Shown here: positions 48,540-56,647 of the stretch, piece after piece | How the letters are laid out: every line of letters starts with the position of its first letter | How positions within the stretch are numbered: position 1 is the first letter of the stretch | Assembly (NCBI RefSeq): GCF_005298075.1 | Contig: NZ_SZZH01000003.1 | Location: 496,001 to 560,000, forward strand | Source: Nakamurella flava | GTDB taxonomy: Bacteria; Actinomycetota; Actinomycetes; Mycobacteriales; Nakamurellaceae | Direction: 5' to 3' | Length of the DNA stretch: 64,000 nt | Position numbers and translations under genes: made by a program | Notes under the pieces: model-generated | What the model saw: the letters and a program-made list of their open reading frames with translations, nothing else | Told to the model about the DNA's origin: nothing | Databases searched by the model: none

Positions 48540-49763
48540 ATGAGCGCCCCGCTCGCCGGCCTCGTCGTGGTCGCCGTCCTGCTGGTGATCGGTGCCGTCG
48601 TGCTGCTCGGCGGGCGGTGGGTGCGGCATCGGATGGTGGAACCACCCGGGGTGCGAGCCGCCGCACTGGCCCTGCAGACGGCCGGACAGGCCGGCCCGCC
48701 GTTGCGGGCCGGGCTCACCGCCCGGGCCGCGGGGGAGGCGCTGCCCTGGTTGCGCACCCTGCTCGACACCCCGGGGGTGGCGCTCACCGACGCCGACGGC
48801 CGGGTGCTCGGCGAACACGGCCCGGGCGGGCACCACGCGGCCGACGCCCTGCCCGCCGCCCACGAGGCGGTGCGGGTCGGTCGGCGACAACTCGTCCCGG
48901 TGGCCGAGTGCGGACGGTCGGACTGTCCGGTCAGCCGGGCGGTGGTCGCCCCGCTGATCGTCGGCGAGCGCGCGGTCGGAGCCCTCGTGGTGCTGGCCGG
49001 CTCGGCCGTCGGACCGTTCCTCATCCGGGCCACCGACGAGACCGCCCGGTTCATCGGAACCCAGTTGGAACTGGCAGATCTCGACGAGTCGCGGGCCGAC
49101 CTGGCCCGGGCCGAGGTGCGCGCGCTGCGGGCGCAGATCTCCCCGCACTTCATCTACAACGCGCTGACCACCATCGCCTCGTTCGTCCGCAGCGACCCGG
49201 ACCGGGCCCGCGAACTGCTGCTGGAGTTCGCCGACTTCACCCGGTACTCCTTCCGGCAGGCCGGGGAGTTCACCACCCTGGCCGACGAGATGGCCAACAT
49301 CGACAAGTACCTCACCCTAGAGCGGGCCCGCTTCGGCGACCGCCTGCAGGTCCGGTGGCGGGTCGCCCCCGAGGTGCTGGGCGTCGTCGTCCCGTTCCTG
49401 GCCGTGCAACCGCTGGTCGAGAACGCCGTCCGGCACGGGCTGGCCGGACGACCGTCCGGCGGCACGGTCACCGTCGCCGCCGAGGACGCCGGGCCGGACT
49501 GCGTGATCAGCGTCGAGGACGACGGGGCCGGTATGGACCCGGCGACGGTCGGACAGGTCGTCGACGCCGACGAGCTGACCGAAAGTCTGGGTACCGCAGG
49601 TGATCTCGGTGGCAACCACGTCGGTCTGCGAAACGTGCACGACCGGCTCCGCGCGGCCTTCGGGGCCGACTACGGACTGGTGGTGGAGACCGCGCCCGGG
49701 GCCGGCACCAAGGTCATCGTGCGGCTGCCGAAATTCGCTCCCGGGGTCACCGCGGATTCCTGA
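48540..49763 (+). CDS. LytS/YehU-type sensor histidine kinase with GAF-like domain
   Basis: 407 aa from ATG 48540. One N-terminal helix (LVVVAVLLVIGAVVLLGG), then a GAF-like sensor region (about 60-190), then the His_kinase domain: LRAQISPHFIYNALTTIAS with the phosphoacceptor His, and an HATPase with Q-P-L-V-E-N-A-V-R-H-G and the D-D-G-A-G-M box. Pairs with the LytTR regulator 90 nt downstream. Kinases of this type in E. coli sense pyruvate or similar acids and control transporters. Confidence 0.9.
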   Translation: MSAPLAGLVVVAVLLVIGAVVLLGGRWVRHRMVEPPGVRAAALALQTAGQAGPPLRAGLTARAAGEALPWLRTLLDTPGVALTDADGRVLGEHGPGGHHAADALPAAHEAVRVGRRQLVPVAECGRSDCPVSRAVVAPLIVGERAVGALVVLAGSAVGPFLIRATDETARFIGTQLELADLDESRADLARAEVRALRAQISPHFIYNALTTIASFVRSDPDRARELLLEFADFTRYSFRQAGEFTTLADEMANIDKYLTLERARFGDRLQVRWRVAPEVLGVVVPFLAVQPLVENAVRHGLAGRPSGGTVTVAAEDAGPDCVISVEDDGAGMDPATVGQVVDADELTESLGTAGDLGGNHVGLRNVHDRLRAAFGADYGLVVETAPGAGTKVIVRLPKFAPGVTADS

Positions 49764-49852
49764 GCGCCGCCGGTCGTGTTGCCTCCCGTGCCGGCATTGA
49801 CGAGACTCGAACCACCCCTGCGCCTGCCCGCCGACCACGATGAGGTGGACCG

Positions 49853-50728
49853 ATGACCACCCTGCCGCCGACCGCGGAACCGGCCCGTTCCGGCCTGGTC
49901 GTGCTCGCCGTCGACGACGAGGCTCCCGCGCTCGACGAGATCAGCTACCTGCTGGGCCGCGACCCGCGGGTCGGCGAGGTCCGCACCGCGGCCAACGCCA
50001 CCGCCGCGCTGGCCGCCCTGCAACCGGACGCCGACGGCCCGGTCCCGGACGCCGTGCTGCTCGACATCGCGATGCCGGGGTGGGACGGCATCGACCTGGC
50101 CCGCATGCTGTCCGGCCTGCCGCACCGCCCGGCGGTGGCGTTCCTGTCCGCGCACGACGATCGGGCGGTCGACGCCTACGAGATCGGTGCCGTGGACTAC
50201 CTGCTCAAACCGGTGCGGCCGGCCCGCCTCGCCGAGGCGGTCGGCCGGCTGTGCGCCGCCCGCGATCGGGCCGACGAGGGCCGCGAGCCGGCGGCCGCCG
50301 CCCCCTCGACAGCGACGACGAACGGTGGCGGGACGGGTCGCCCGGTCCCGGCCGACGATCGCGGGGCGACCATCGCGGTCGACCTCGCCGGGACGACGAC
50401 GCTGGTGCCGCGGTCGGCGGTGTGCTGGGCCGAGGCGCAGGGCGACTACGCGCGACTGCAGATGGCCGGCGGAGCGAGTCACCTGCTGCGGACACCGTTG
50501 TCCGTGCTGCAGGAGGAATGGGAACCGGCCGGATTCGTGCGCGTGCATCGCAGCTACCTGGTGGCGTTGGACCGCATCGTCGAGTTGCGCTCGGGGGAGG
50601 GCGGGCACCGGATCCGGGTGACCGGGCAGGCCCGTCCGGCCGATCTGCCGGTCAGTCGTCGGCACCTGCGGGAATTGAAGGAGCGGCTGCTGGCCGGCCG
50701 TCGCCCGGGGCGGCGGACCGGCCCGTGA
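49853..50728 (+). CDS. LytTR-family response regulator
   Basis: 291 aa. The receiver domain (about 15-130) has VDDE, the phosphoacceptor Asp in VLLDIAMPGWDG and the Lys of YLLKPVRPARL. An Ala/Gly linker leads to a LytTR DNA-binding domain (about 175-280): VCWAEAQGDYARLQ, E-W-E-P-A-G-F-V-R-V-H-R-S-Y-L-V. LytTR domains bind paired direct repeats; a matching pair lies at 56564-56593 before the DUF485-actP operon. Confidence 0.92.
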   Translation: MTTLPPTAEPARSGLVVLAVDDEAPALDEISYLLGRDPRVGEVRTAANATAALAALQPDADGPVPDAVLLDIAMPGWDGIDLARMLSGLPHRPAVAFLSAHDDRAVDAYEIGAVDYLLKPVRPARLAEAVGRLCAARDRADEGREPAAAAPSTATTNGGGTGRPVPADDRGATIAVDLAGTTTLVPRSAVCWAEAQGDYARLQMAGGASHLLRTPLSVLQEEWEPAGFVRVHRSYLVALDRIVELRSGEGGHRIRVTGQARPADLPVSRRHLRELKERLLAGRRPGRRTGP

Positions 50729-50755
50729 ACGGTGGAGCGATGACGAGGTCCGCGA

Positions 50756-51163
50756 GTGAGTGAACGGCACGGCGGGGTCGAGCGCGGGGCCCGCGACCGC
50801 CAGTCCGGACGGCGGGTCCGCATCGTGCTGGCCGACCACCGGCCGGGACCGGCGCCGGTGCGCCGCGGCGTCGAGGTCGCCGAACAGACCGCGATCGGAC
50901 GGGAGCTGGTCCGGGGCCTGATGCGCGCGCAGCTCGCCGCGTCCCTGCGGATCGCTGCGGTCGCGGTGCTGCTCTTCGCGCCGTTGCCGCTGTTGTTCGC
51001 CGCGCTGCCGGTCGTGTCCTCGCTCGCGCCGTGGGGAGTGCCGCTGCCGTGGTGGGTGCTGGCCGTCCTGTCGTACCCGGCACTGCTGGGGCTGGCCCGG
51101 CTGCACCGTCGCCAGGCCGAACGCATCGAGCGGGAGTTCGCCGACCTGCTCGACCGGGGCTGA
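50756..51163 (+). CDS. Small two-helix membrane protein preceding an SSS symporter
   Basis: 135 aa, GTG start 27 nt after the response-regulator gene. Basic N-terminus of about 60 residues, then two hydrophobic helices (LRIAAVAVLLFAPLPLLFAAL and WWVLAVLSYPALLGLARL), then a charged end. Position and shape match the DUF485 partner of acetate/pyruvate-type symporters, but the sequence is not an obvious DUF485. Confidence 0.65.
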   Translation: MSERHGGVERGARDRQSGRRVRIVLADHRPGPAPVRRGVEVAEQTAIGRELVRGLMRAQLAASLRIAAVAVLLFAPLPLLFAALPVVSSLAPWGVPLPWWVLAVLSYPALLGLARLHRRQAERIEREFADLLDRG

Positions 51164-51172
51164 GGCGACAGG

Positions 51173-52678
51173 GTGAACCTCGGCCAACCGACGCTGTCCC
51201 TCGTCGCCATCGCCCTGGTGGTGCTGGCGACCGGGGTCGTCGGCGCGTTCGGCGGCCGGTTCGCCCGCACCACCGGCGACTTCCTCGTGGCCTCCCGCAC
51301 CGTCCGTCCGGCCTGGAACGCGGCCGCGATCAGCGGCGAGTACCTCTCCGCCGCATCGTTTCTCGGCGTCGCCGGGCTGGTCGCCGTCTACGGACCGGAC
51401 GCCCTGTGGTTCCCGGTCGGATTCACGGCGGGGTTCCTGGCGCTGCAACTGTTCGTCGCCGCACCGCTGCGGCGGTCGGGCGCGTACACGGTCCCCGACT
51501 TCGCCCAGATCCGTTGGGGGTCACAGCGGCTGCGGTCGCTGGTCACCGCCCTGGTACTGGTCATCGCCTGGGTCTACCTCGTCCCGCAACTGCAGGGCGC
51601 CGGCCTGGTGCTGTCCGAGGTGACCGGGTTGCCCCGCTGGGTCGGCGTGGTGACGGTGGCGCTGGTCGTCACGATCAACGTGGTCGCCGGCGGGATGCGG
51701 TCGATCACCCTGGTGCAGGCGGTGCAGTACTGGGTGAAGCTGGTGGCCATCGCCGCGCCGGTGCTGATCGTGGTGGTGCTGCTCCGCCCGGACGTCGCCG
51801 GCCTGTTCGCGGATCCGTGGGCGCAGCCGGGCGGCGGGCTCGGCGGCGGGCACCCCACCGCCGAGGTGTACTCGCTGATGCTGGCGACGTTCCTCGGCAC
51901 CATGGGGCTGCCGCACGTGCTGGTCCGCTTCTACACCAACGTCGACGGCGGGTCGGCCCGGGCGACCACTGTGCGGGTCATCGCCCTGCTCGGCGTCTTC
52001 TACGTGTTCCCCGGGGTGGCCGGTGTGCTGATGCACTCGCTGCTGCCGACGCCCGCGCCCGGCGACTCCGACACGCTGCTGCTGGCCCTGCCGGCCGTGA
52101 CACTGGGCGGCACCCTCGGGGCCGTGCTGTCCGCGCTGGTCGCCGCGGGCGCGATCGCGGCGTTCCTGGCCACCTCGTCGGGTCTGGTGGTCGCGGCCGC
52201 CGGGGTGCTGTCCACCGACGTGCTCCGCGGCCGGGTCCGCGACTTCCGGCTCGCCGCGGTGGCCGCCGGGCTGATCCCCCTGGCCCTGGCCCTGCCGGTC
52301 ACCGGCGTGGACATCTCCCGGGTGGTCGGGATGGCGTTCGCGGTGGCCGCGTCGACGTTCTGTCCGCTGCTGGTGCTCGGGATCTGGTGGCGCGGACTGA
52401 CCGTGGCCGGAGCGATGGCCGGGCTCATCGTGGGCGGCGCGACATCGCTGACCGCACTGGTGGTCTCGGTCGGGTTCGGCGACCGGCTGATCGACCCGGT
52501 GGGGTCACTGCTCGCCCAGCCGGCCGTCGCCACGGTGCCGCTGGCCTTCGCGACGATGATCGGGGTGTCGCTGGTGACCCGGTCGACCATCCCGCCGACC
52601 GTGGACGCCGTGCTGACCACGTTGCACGTCCCGGCGGCTGCGCGCCGGGCCTTCCGGGAGGAGGGCCGCGCGAGGTGA
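51173..52678 (+). CDS. Sodium:solute symporter (SSS family, monocarboxylate type)
   Basis: 501 aa, GTG start 9 nt after the small membrane gene. About 13 helices. Shows R-T-T-G-D-F-L-V-A-S-R-T-V, SGEYLSAASFLGVAG and ATFLGTMGLPHVLVRFYTN, conserved in ActP/MctC-like carriers of acetate, pyruvate and related acids. By context controlled by the LytS/LytTR pair just upstream. Substrate not known. Confidence 0.85.
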   Translation: MNLGQPTLSLVAIALVVLATGVVGAFGGRFARTTGDFLVASRTVRPAWNAAAISGEYLSAASFLGVAGLVAVYGPDALWFPVGFTAGFLALQLFVAAPLRRSGAYTVPDFAQIRWGSQRLRSLVTALVLVIAWVYLVPQLQGAGLVLSEVTGLPRWVGVVTVALVVTINVVAGGMRSITLVQAVQYWVKLVAIAAPVLIVVVLLRPDVAGLFADPWAQPGGGLGGGHPTAEVYSLMLATFLGTMGLPHVLVRFYTNVDGGSARATTVRVIALLGVFYVFPGVAGVLMHSLLPTPAPGDSDTLLLALPAVTLGGTLGAVLSALVAAGAIAAFLATSSGLVVAAAGVLSTDVLRGRVRDFRLAAVAAGLIPLALALPVTGVDISRVVGMAFAVAASTFCPLLVLGIWWRGLTVAGAMAGLIVGGATSLTALVVSVGFGDRLIDPVGSLLAQPAVATVPLAFATMIGVSLVTRSTIPPTVDAVLTTLHVPAAARRAFREEGRAR

Positions 52679-52743
52679 CGGCGACGGGGCGCGCCGGGCG
52701 TCGATGGCCGCCGGCCGCCACCGGACCGGCGAGACTGCCAGGC

Positions 52744-53484
52744 ATGACAGCGACGCCGCGCGCACTGGCCCGGGAGCGGACGATGGCCGACATCCTGCGG
52801 ATCGGCCGCGAGCACCTGGCCGCGCACGGGGCGGCGGCACTGTCGCTGCGGGCGGTGGCCCGAGATCTCGGCGTGGTGTCGTCCGCGGTCTACCGCTACG
52901 TGGCCAGCCGGGACGAGCTGCTGACCCTGCTGGTCGTCCAGGGCTACACCGAGTTGGGAGACGCGGTCGACGCGGCCGTGGATCGTGTCACCGTGGACGG
53001 TGGGGGCGCTCATCGCGCGCAGTTCGGGGCCCTGGCGACCGCGGTGCGCGACTTCGCGCACCGGGAGCCCGCGTTGTACGCCCTACTGTTCGGCGCGCCG
53101 GTCCCCGGGTACGCCGCACCGGCCGAGCGGACGACCGTCCCCGGTACCCGTGTGGTGGTCCGGCTCGTGCGGCTGGTGGCGGACGCCTACCGGGCCGGCG
53201 AGCTACGGGAACCGCCGAGCATCCCCCTGGGGGCCGGCCTGGCTGCCGACGTCGAGCGCATCATGGCCGATCCGACGGTACGACCGGCGGAACCCGCCGG
53301 GGCGCGACCGCTCCCGCCGGAGCTCGCCGCCCGGGTGCTCCTGGTCTGGCCGGCGCTGTTCGGAGCGGTGAGCTGGGAGGTGTTCGGCCAGTTCGGCGCC
53401 GGGACCCTCACGGATCCGGCGGCGCTGTTCGACCACTCGGTGGAGTTGCTGGCCCACCAGCTCGGTTTCGCCCCCGCCGCCTGA
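52744..53484 (+). CDS. TetR family transcriptional regulator (WHG-type C-terminal domain)
   Basis: 246 aa from the ATG at 52744. N-terminal HTH with ALSLRAVARDLGVVSSAVYRYVASRDELL; the C-terminal part with P-A-L-Y-A-L-L-F-G-A-P-V-P-G-Y resembles the TetR_C_33 (WHG) family. It could be a source for the GAGCA-G-TGCTC operators 4 kb upstream, but nothing shows this directly. Faces the GlsB gene across a shared terminator. Confidence 0.88.
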   Translation: MTATPRALARERTMADILRIGREHLAAHGAAALSLRAVARDLGVVSSAVYRYVASRDELLTLLVVQGYTELGDAVDAAVDRVTVDGGGAHRAQFGALATAVRDFAHREPALYALLFGAPVPGYAAPAERTTVPGTRVVVRLVRLVADAYRAGELREPPSIPLGAGLAADVERIMADPTVRPAEPAGARPLPPELAARVLLVWPALFGAVSWEVFGQFGAGTLTDPAALFDHSVELLAHQLGFAPAA

Positions 53485-53489
53485 GGGCC

Positions 53490-53529
53490 GGGACCGACCG
53501 GCCCACCCCCCGGGCGGCCGGTCGGTCCC
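53490..53529. terminator. Bidirectional terminator between tetR-like and glsB-like genes
   Basis: GGGACCGACCGGCC, 12-nt loop, GGCCGGTCGGTCCC: perfect 14-bp stem between two convergent stops. Confidence 0.8.
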
Positions 53530-53539
53530 GTCGGGGAGA

Positions 53540-53827
53540 TCAACGGTGGGTGACGCTGCGGCGACCACCGACCCGGGTCCAGATGAGCAGCACGATGACG
53601 GCGCCGATGATCGACCCGATGATGCCGGCCGGCTGCAGGAAGCCCTCGGCGGCGTCCTTGTGGAACAGCAGGTAGCCGAGGAACCCGCCGACGAACGAGC
53701 CGATGATGCCGATGACGATCGTCATCGGGATCGACAGGTTCTGCTTGCCGGGAACGAGCAGGCGGGCGACGGCGCCGGCGATGAGCCCGACGACGATGAA
53801 GCTGATGATGAGTCCGATCCAGTGCAT
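53540..53827 (-). CDS. GlsB/YeaQ/YmgE family stress-response membrane protein
   Basis: 95 aa from the ATG at 53827 after ACGGAGG. Three helices with IGLIISFIVVGLIAGAVARLL, GIIGSFVGGFLGYLLF and GIIGSIIGAVIVLLIW. The family is linked to general stress; the biochemical role is not known. Divergent from the LuxR response regulator with a 143-nt control region. Confidence 0.9.
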   Translation of the reverse strand: MHWIGLIISFIVVGLIAGAVARLLVPGKQNLSIPMTIVIGIIGSFVGGFLGYLLFHKDAAEGFLQPAGIIGSIIGAVIVLLIWTRVGGRRSVTHR

Positions 53828-53920
53828 GGCTGCCTCCGTGGGCGGGATGGGACCGGGGAGAGGAATCTCCGGTCGGGTCGTCCGTCGGAACGAGGGATGA
53901 CCCGTCCGAACGACACAACC

Positions 53921-53955
53921 ACCCCCAGGGAGGGTCCGGCACACCCCTAGGGAGG
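53921..53955. promoter_or_regulatory. Direct repeats in the glsB/luxR divergent region
   Basis: ACCCCCAGGGAGG (53921-53933) and ACCCCTAGGGAGG (53943-53955), 12 of 13 bases identical, 22 bp from start to start (two helical turns). Each has a CCC-AGGG core. Likely a regulator binding site, possibly for the orphan regulator itself. Confidence 0.45.
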
Positions 53956-53970
53956 TTTACGGTCCGTGAC

Positions 53971-54639
53971 ATGTCCCCACCTGACGGCGGTCCCATCACG
54001 GTGGCCCTGGTCGACGACTACGACGTCGTCCTCATCGGGGTGGCCAGCATCCTGGACCAGTACCGGGAGCGGGTGGTCATCGCCGAGATCGACGCCAACA
54101 GCTCGTTGCACGACGCGGTGGACGTCGTGCTCTACGACTCGTTCGCCCAGCCGGAGGCCGACCACGACGAGATCGAAGTACTGGTCGCCAACCCGCGGGC
54201 CCGGCGGGTCGTCGTCTACACCTGGAACTTCCACCCGGATCTGATCCGCAGTGCCCGCGCGAAGGGTGCCGACGGCTACCTGTCCAAGGCGCTGCCGGCC
54301 CGCGACCTGGTCGCCGCGCTCGAGAGGGTGCACGCGGGCGAGATGGTCGTCAGCGACCCACCGCGGGGGACGCGCACCGTCACCGGGCTGGACTGGCCCG
54401 GCCGGCGGGAGGGGCTGACGGACCGGGAGGCCGAGATCCTCGCCCTGATCACCCAGGGCAAGAGCAACGCCGAGGTCGCCGCCCTGACGTTCCTCAGCCC
54501 CAACACGGTGAAGTCCTACATCCGCACCGTCTACCGCAAGATCGGCGTGGCCAGCCGGACGCAGGCCGTGCTGTGGGGGATCGACAACGGTTTCGCCCCC
54601 GACCACCACCGCATCGACCATTGGCGCGGCGGGCCCTAG
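53971..54639 (+). CDS. Orphan NarL/LuxR-type response regulator
   Basis: 222 aa. Receiver domain (about 8-125) with VDDYD, Asp in VVLYDSF, Thr of VVVYTWN and Lys of YLSKALPA; LuxR HTH (about 145-205) with LTDREAEILALITQGKSNAEVAALTFLSPNTVKSYIRTVYRKIGV. No kinase gene is adjacent. The loop after the phospho-Asp is longer than usual. The start has only a weak ribosome binding site. Confidence 0.9.
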   Translation: MSPPDGGPITVALVDDYDVVLIGVASILDQYRERVVIAEIDANSSLHDAVDVVLYDSFAQPEADHDEIEVLVANPRARRVVVYTWNFHPDLIRSARAKGADGYLSKALPARDLVAALERVHAGEMVVSDPPRGTRTVTGLDWPGRREGLTDREAEILALITQGKSNAEVAALTFLSPNTVKSYIRTVYRKIGVASRTQAVLWGIDNGFAPDHHRIDHWRGGP

Positions 54640-54755
54640 TTGGAGGTTGATAGATTGCGTGAACTTCAATTGTCAAAGATTGCGTTAGCTGAAACGGTGA
54701 GTATCGTCGAGCTGTAACCCGGAGCTAGCCGAGTGTTGGGGGTGTTCACAAAGAA
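54640..54755 (+). other. AT-richer leader of the TIR-domain gene; islet left edge
   Basis: GC content falls abruptly after the response-regulator stop. Contains AGATTGCGT twice (54652-54660, 54677-54685) and GCGTTAGCT at 54682-54690, which recurs at the end of the islet. A TTG-started 20-codon frame (54655-54717) after GGAGGT is probably chance. No clear promoter was identified. Confidence 0.5.
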
Positions 54756-56504
54756 ATGAGTCGGCTGTCGACTATCGCTCTTAGTTCTGGGCAAATGCAG
54801 TTGCTGCGGACAATCTTCTGGTTTGCAACGCATGAGTCATTCCGTGGCCCTGTCACATCTTGGCCGTCCTGGGATGCCGTAGTTGGTCAGACTGACCTTG
54901 ATGAATCTATAGACCTAGACGCAGAGGTGCAGTCCCTCCCCTCAATATCGCTGCCTTCAAGTACCTATACGTTGCTGTGGCGGAGTGCTCCGCGCGCCGG
55001 GCTTAGTATTCAGGAAAGCGAGACAGTGGGATTAACCCTGGCCGGACTTTGCCGCATCAACGAGCAGGCTGCGACCCTGGTTTCTCGATTCCTCGGTTCC
55101 TGTGCTGAAGAAGAACGCGCGCTGCCCATCGATCCGAATGGGGTGCGACGGGGCTTCATTGAACTTGAGCCTCGCCTGATGTCCCAAATTCGGGACTTGG
55201 ATGGGCTCGTTGGGCATGTCAGTATGACGGAGCGTGCTGTTGGCGAGATGCTCATTCACGAGTTCATGCCTCTGGCGGAGGAGCATTCGAGCTTCAAGTA
55301 TCGAGTTCCTTTGGGCGGGAGACGCCTGCGACCCCTGCGGGGCGTTGATTCGGTGAGTGAGTACCTGGGTAGAATCGAAGGCCTCCAGTCGAACGGCCAA
55401 GAAGAGCCACGGGTGGCAGGAGTCGAGGTTATAAGCAGACGCGTGGAACGCTCGGAGAAGCTCACCAACAGAGGAGGTGGCACGATGTCAAAGAGACACT
55501 CGAAGGTTTTCATAGCCTCCTCGACGGAGGGTTTACGGGTGGCTAATGCTATCAAAAATGGTCTCGAGTATGGGTTCGAGTCGACCATATGGACGCAGGG
55601 TGTCTTTGACCCCGGTTCTTACGTGCTGGAGCAGCTTATCGCCCAGACGAAGCAGAAGGATTTTGCTATCTTTGTGGTCGATGCCGACGACGTAACGCGA
55701 AGTAGGGACCAGGACAAGAGAACTACGCGTGATAACGTCATACTAGAGCTAGGTCTGTTCATTGGAGCTCTTGGGCTAAGTCGGTGTTTCATGGTTTTTG
55801 ACCGCGAGAGACGGCCGGACCTGCCCACCGATCTATTAGGGGTCACGCCCGTCGACTACAGGGTATATAGCGACGAGAACTATGATGCCTCCGTGGGTTC
55901 GGCAGTCTCAAGATTGTCGGAGGCGATGTCTAAGCTGGGGCCGCTTAGCAAGGACTCCGCGGCTACGGATTTTGTTGGGCGCGATTCGAGAGTTTCGATA
56001 TCAGTTCGAGACCCGAATTCACTTCATTCGCCAGGACCAATTCTGAGTAATACTCAGAGCGGTGCCCTCTATAGGAATCTAGCCAAATCTTGGAGTTTCA
56101 TGGTGGAATTTAGTTACATTAAACGAGTTCCTGATCCTGGTTCTGGAAATGTCATTGGTTCAGTAAAAGCAGAGATTCCAACAACCTGGACGGAGCTCCT
56201 GGTTGAGGCGGGGCGCTTCTTGTATCAAGGAGTGAGTGCACCAGGTCTTGTTGTGCCAATGGCCCGCCTTGCAAACCGCGTGATTGTCGAAGATGGGTCG
56301 TATTTCCCTCCCGACTTTGAGCGCTCCAACGGCGTTTCGGTGGGACTGGAGCCCATCACAGACGTGCTCGCAATGTTTGAGGGCCTGGGGCTGGTGCGAC
56401 GGCAGGAGCTTGGAACGTCTTTCAGTGAGCGGCAATGGGAGTTCACCGATCTCGGCATTCGTACGTATTCGGAATTGATTGGTAGTGAAGGGGCGAAGCG
56501 TTAG
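54756..56504 (+). CDS. TIR-like (CAP12/Pycsar-effector type) domain protein, candidate anti-phage effector
   Basis: 582 aa. Residues 1-243: domain not recognised, beginning LSSGQMQLLRTIFWF and ending RGVDSVSEYLGRIEGL. Residues 249-370: TIR-like domain of the CAP12/PycTIR family (KVFIASSTEGLRVA, FAIFVVDADDVTRSR, RDNVILELGLFIGALGLSR, DLLGVTPVDY). The Glu of NVILELG (residue 331) is the likely NADase catalytic residue. Residues of about 400-582 end in a possible winged helix (ITDVLAMFEGLGLVRRQ, WEFTDLGIRTYSEL). Such domains destroy NAD+ when a cyclic nucleotide or phage trigger is sensed. Base use is foreign: about 50% GC against about 70%, with TTA codons. The upstream start has a weak site, whereas AGGAGGT stands before the in-frame ATG at 55485. 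No cyclase gene is adjacent. Confidence 0.8.
   Translation: MSRLSTIALSSGQMQLLRTIFWFATHESFRGPVTSWPSWDAVVGQTDLDESIDLDAEVQSLPSISLPSSTYTLLWRSAPRAGLSIQESETVGLTLAGLCRINEQAATLVSRFLGSCAEEERALPIDPNGVRRGFIELEPRLMSQIRDLDGLVGHVSMTERAVGEMLIHEFMPLAEEHSSFKYRVPLGGRRLRPLRGVDSVSEYLGRIEGLQSNGQEEPRVAGVEVISRRVERSEKLTNRGGGTMSKRHSKVFIASSTEGLRVANAIKNGLEYGFESTIWTQGVFDPGSYVLEQLIAQTKQKDFAIFVVDADDVTRSRDQDKRTTRDNVILELGLFIGALGLSRCFMVFDRERRPDLPTDLLGVTPVDYRVYSDENYDASVGSAVSRLSEAMSKLGPLSKDSAATDFVGRDSRVSISVRDPNSLHSPGPILSNTQSGALYRNLAKSWSFMVEFSYIKRVPDPGSGNVIGSVKAEIPTTWTELLVEAGRFLYQGVSAPGLVVPMARLANRVIVEDGSYFPPDFERSNGVSVGLEPITDVLAMFEGLGLVRRQELGTSFSERQWEFTDLGIRTYSELIGSEGAKR
55472..55487 (+). promoter_or_regulatory. Internal ribosome binding site and start within the TIR gene
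   Basis: AGGAGGT (55472-55478), six nt, ATG at 55485, in frame with the large ORF (codon 244). It would give a 339-aa product, MSKRHSKVFIAS..., beginning five residues before the TIR core. Confidence 0.55.
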
Positions 56505-56563
56505 CTTGTCCGCCTGCGTCGGTCCGGACGTTTGGTCCGCGACTGAGGGGCGTTGCCGGGTCG

Positions 56564-56593
56564 ACCGTTCGTCGTGCTGCGGCGACCGTTCGT
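56564..56593 (+). promoter_or_regulatory. LytTR-type binding site (two ACCGTTCGT repeats, 12-bp spacing)
   Basis: ACCGTTCGT at 56564-56572 and again at 56585-56593, exactly 12 bp between. Both fit the published LytTR consensus [TA][AC][CA]GTTN[AG][TG] with 12-13-bp spacing. Located about 55 bp upstream of the TAGCGT box of the DUF485-actP operon. Confidence 0.65.
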
Positions 56594-56647
56594 CGCATAG
56601 ACGGTGGCGCTGCCCGAACGGGTGGCGCGAACCGGACACCACGGACC

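Noticed and set aside
51031-52743. Upstream part of an 817-codon frame that ends in the TetR gene
   Set aside because: Overlaps the sodium symporter and is Arg/Gly-rich; the TetR gene starts at 52744.
54655-54717. TTG-started 20-codon frame after GGAGGT in front of the TIR gene
   Set aside because: Too short to support, and no homologue can be recalled; might be a leader peptide but kept out of the gene list.
56160-56642. 160-codon minus-strand frame over the 3' end of the TIR gene
   Set aside because: No ribosome binding site and no recognisable domain; the opposite frame is the coding one.
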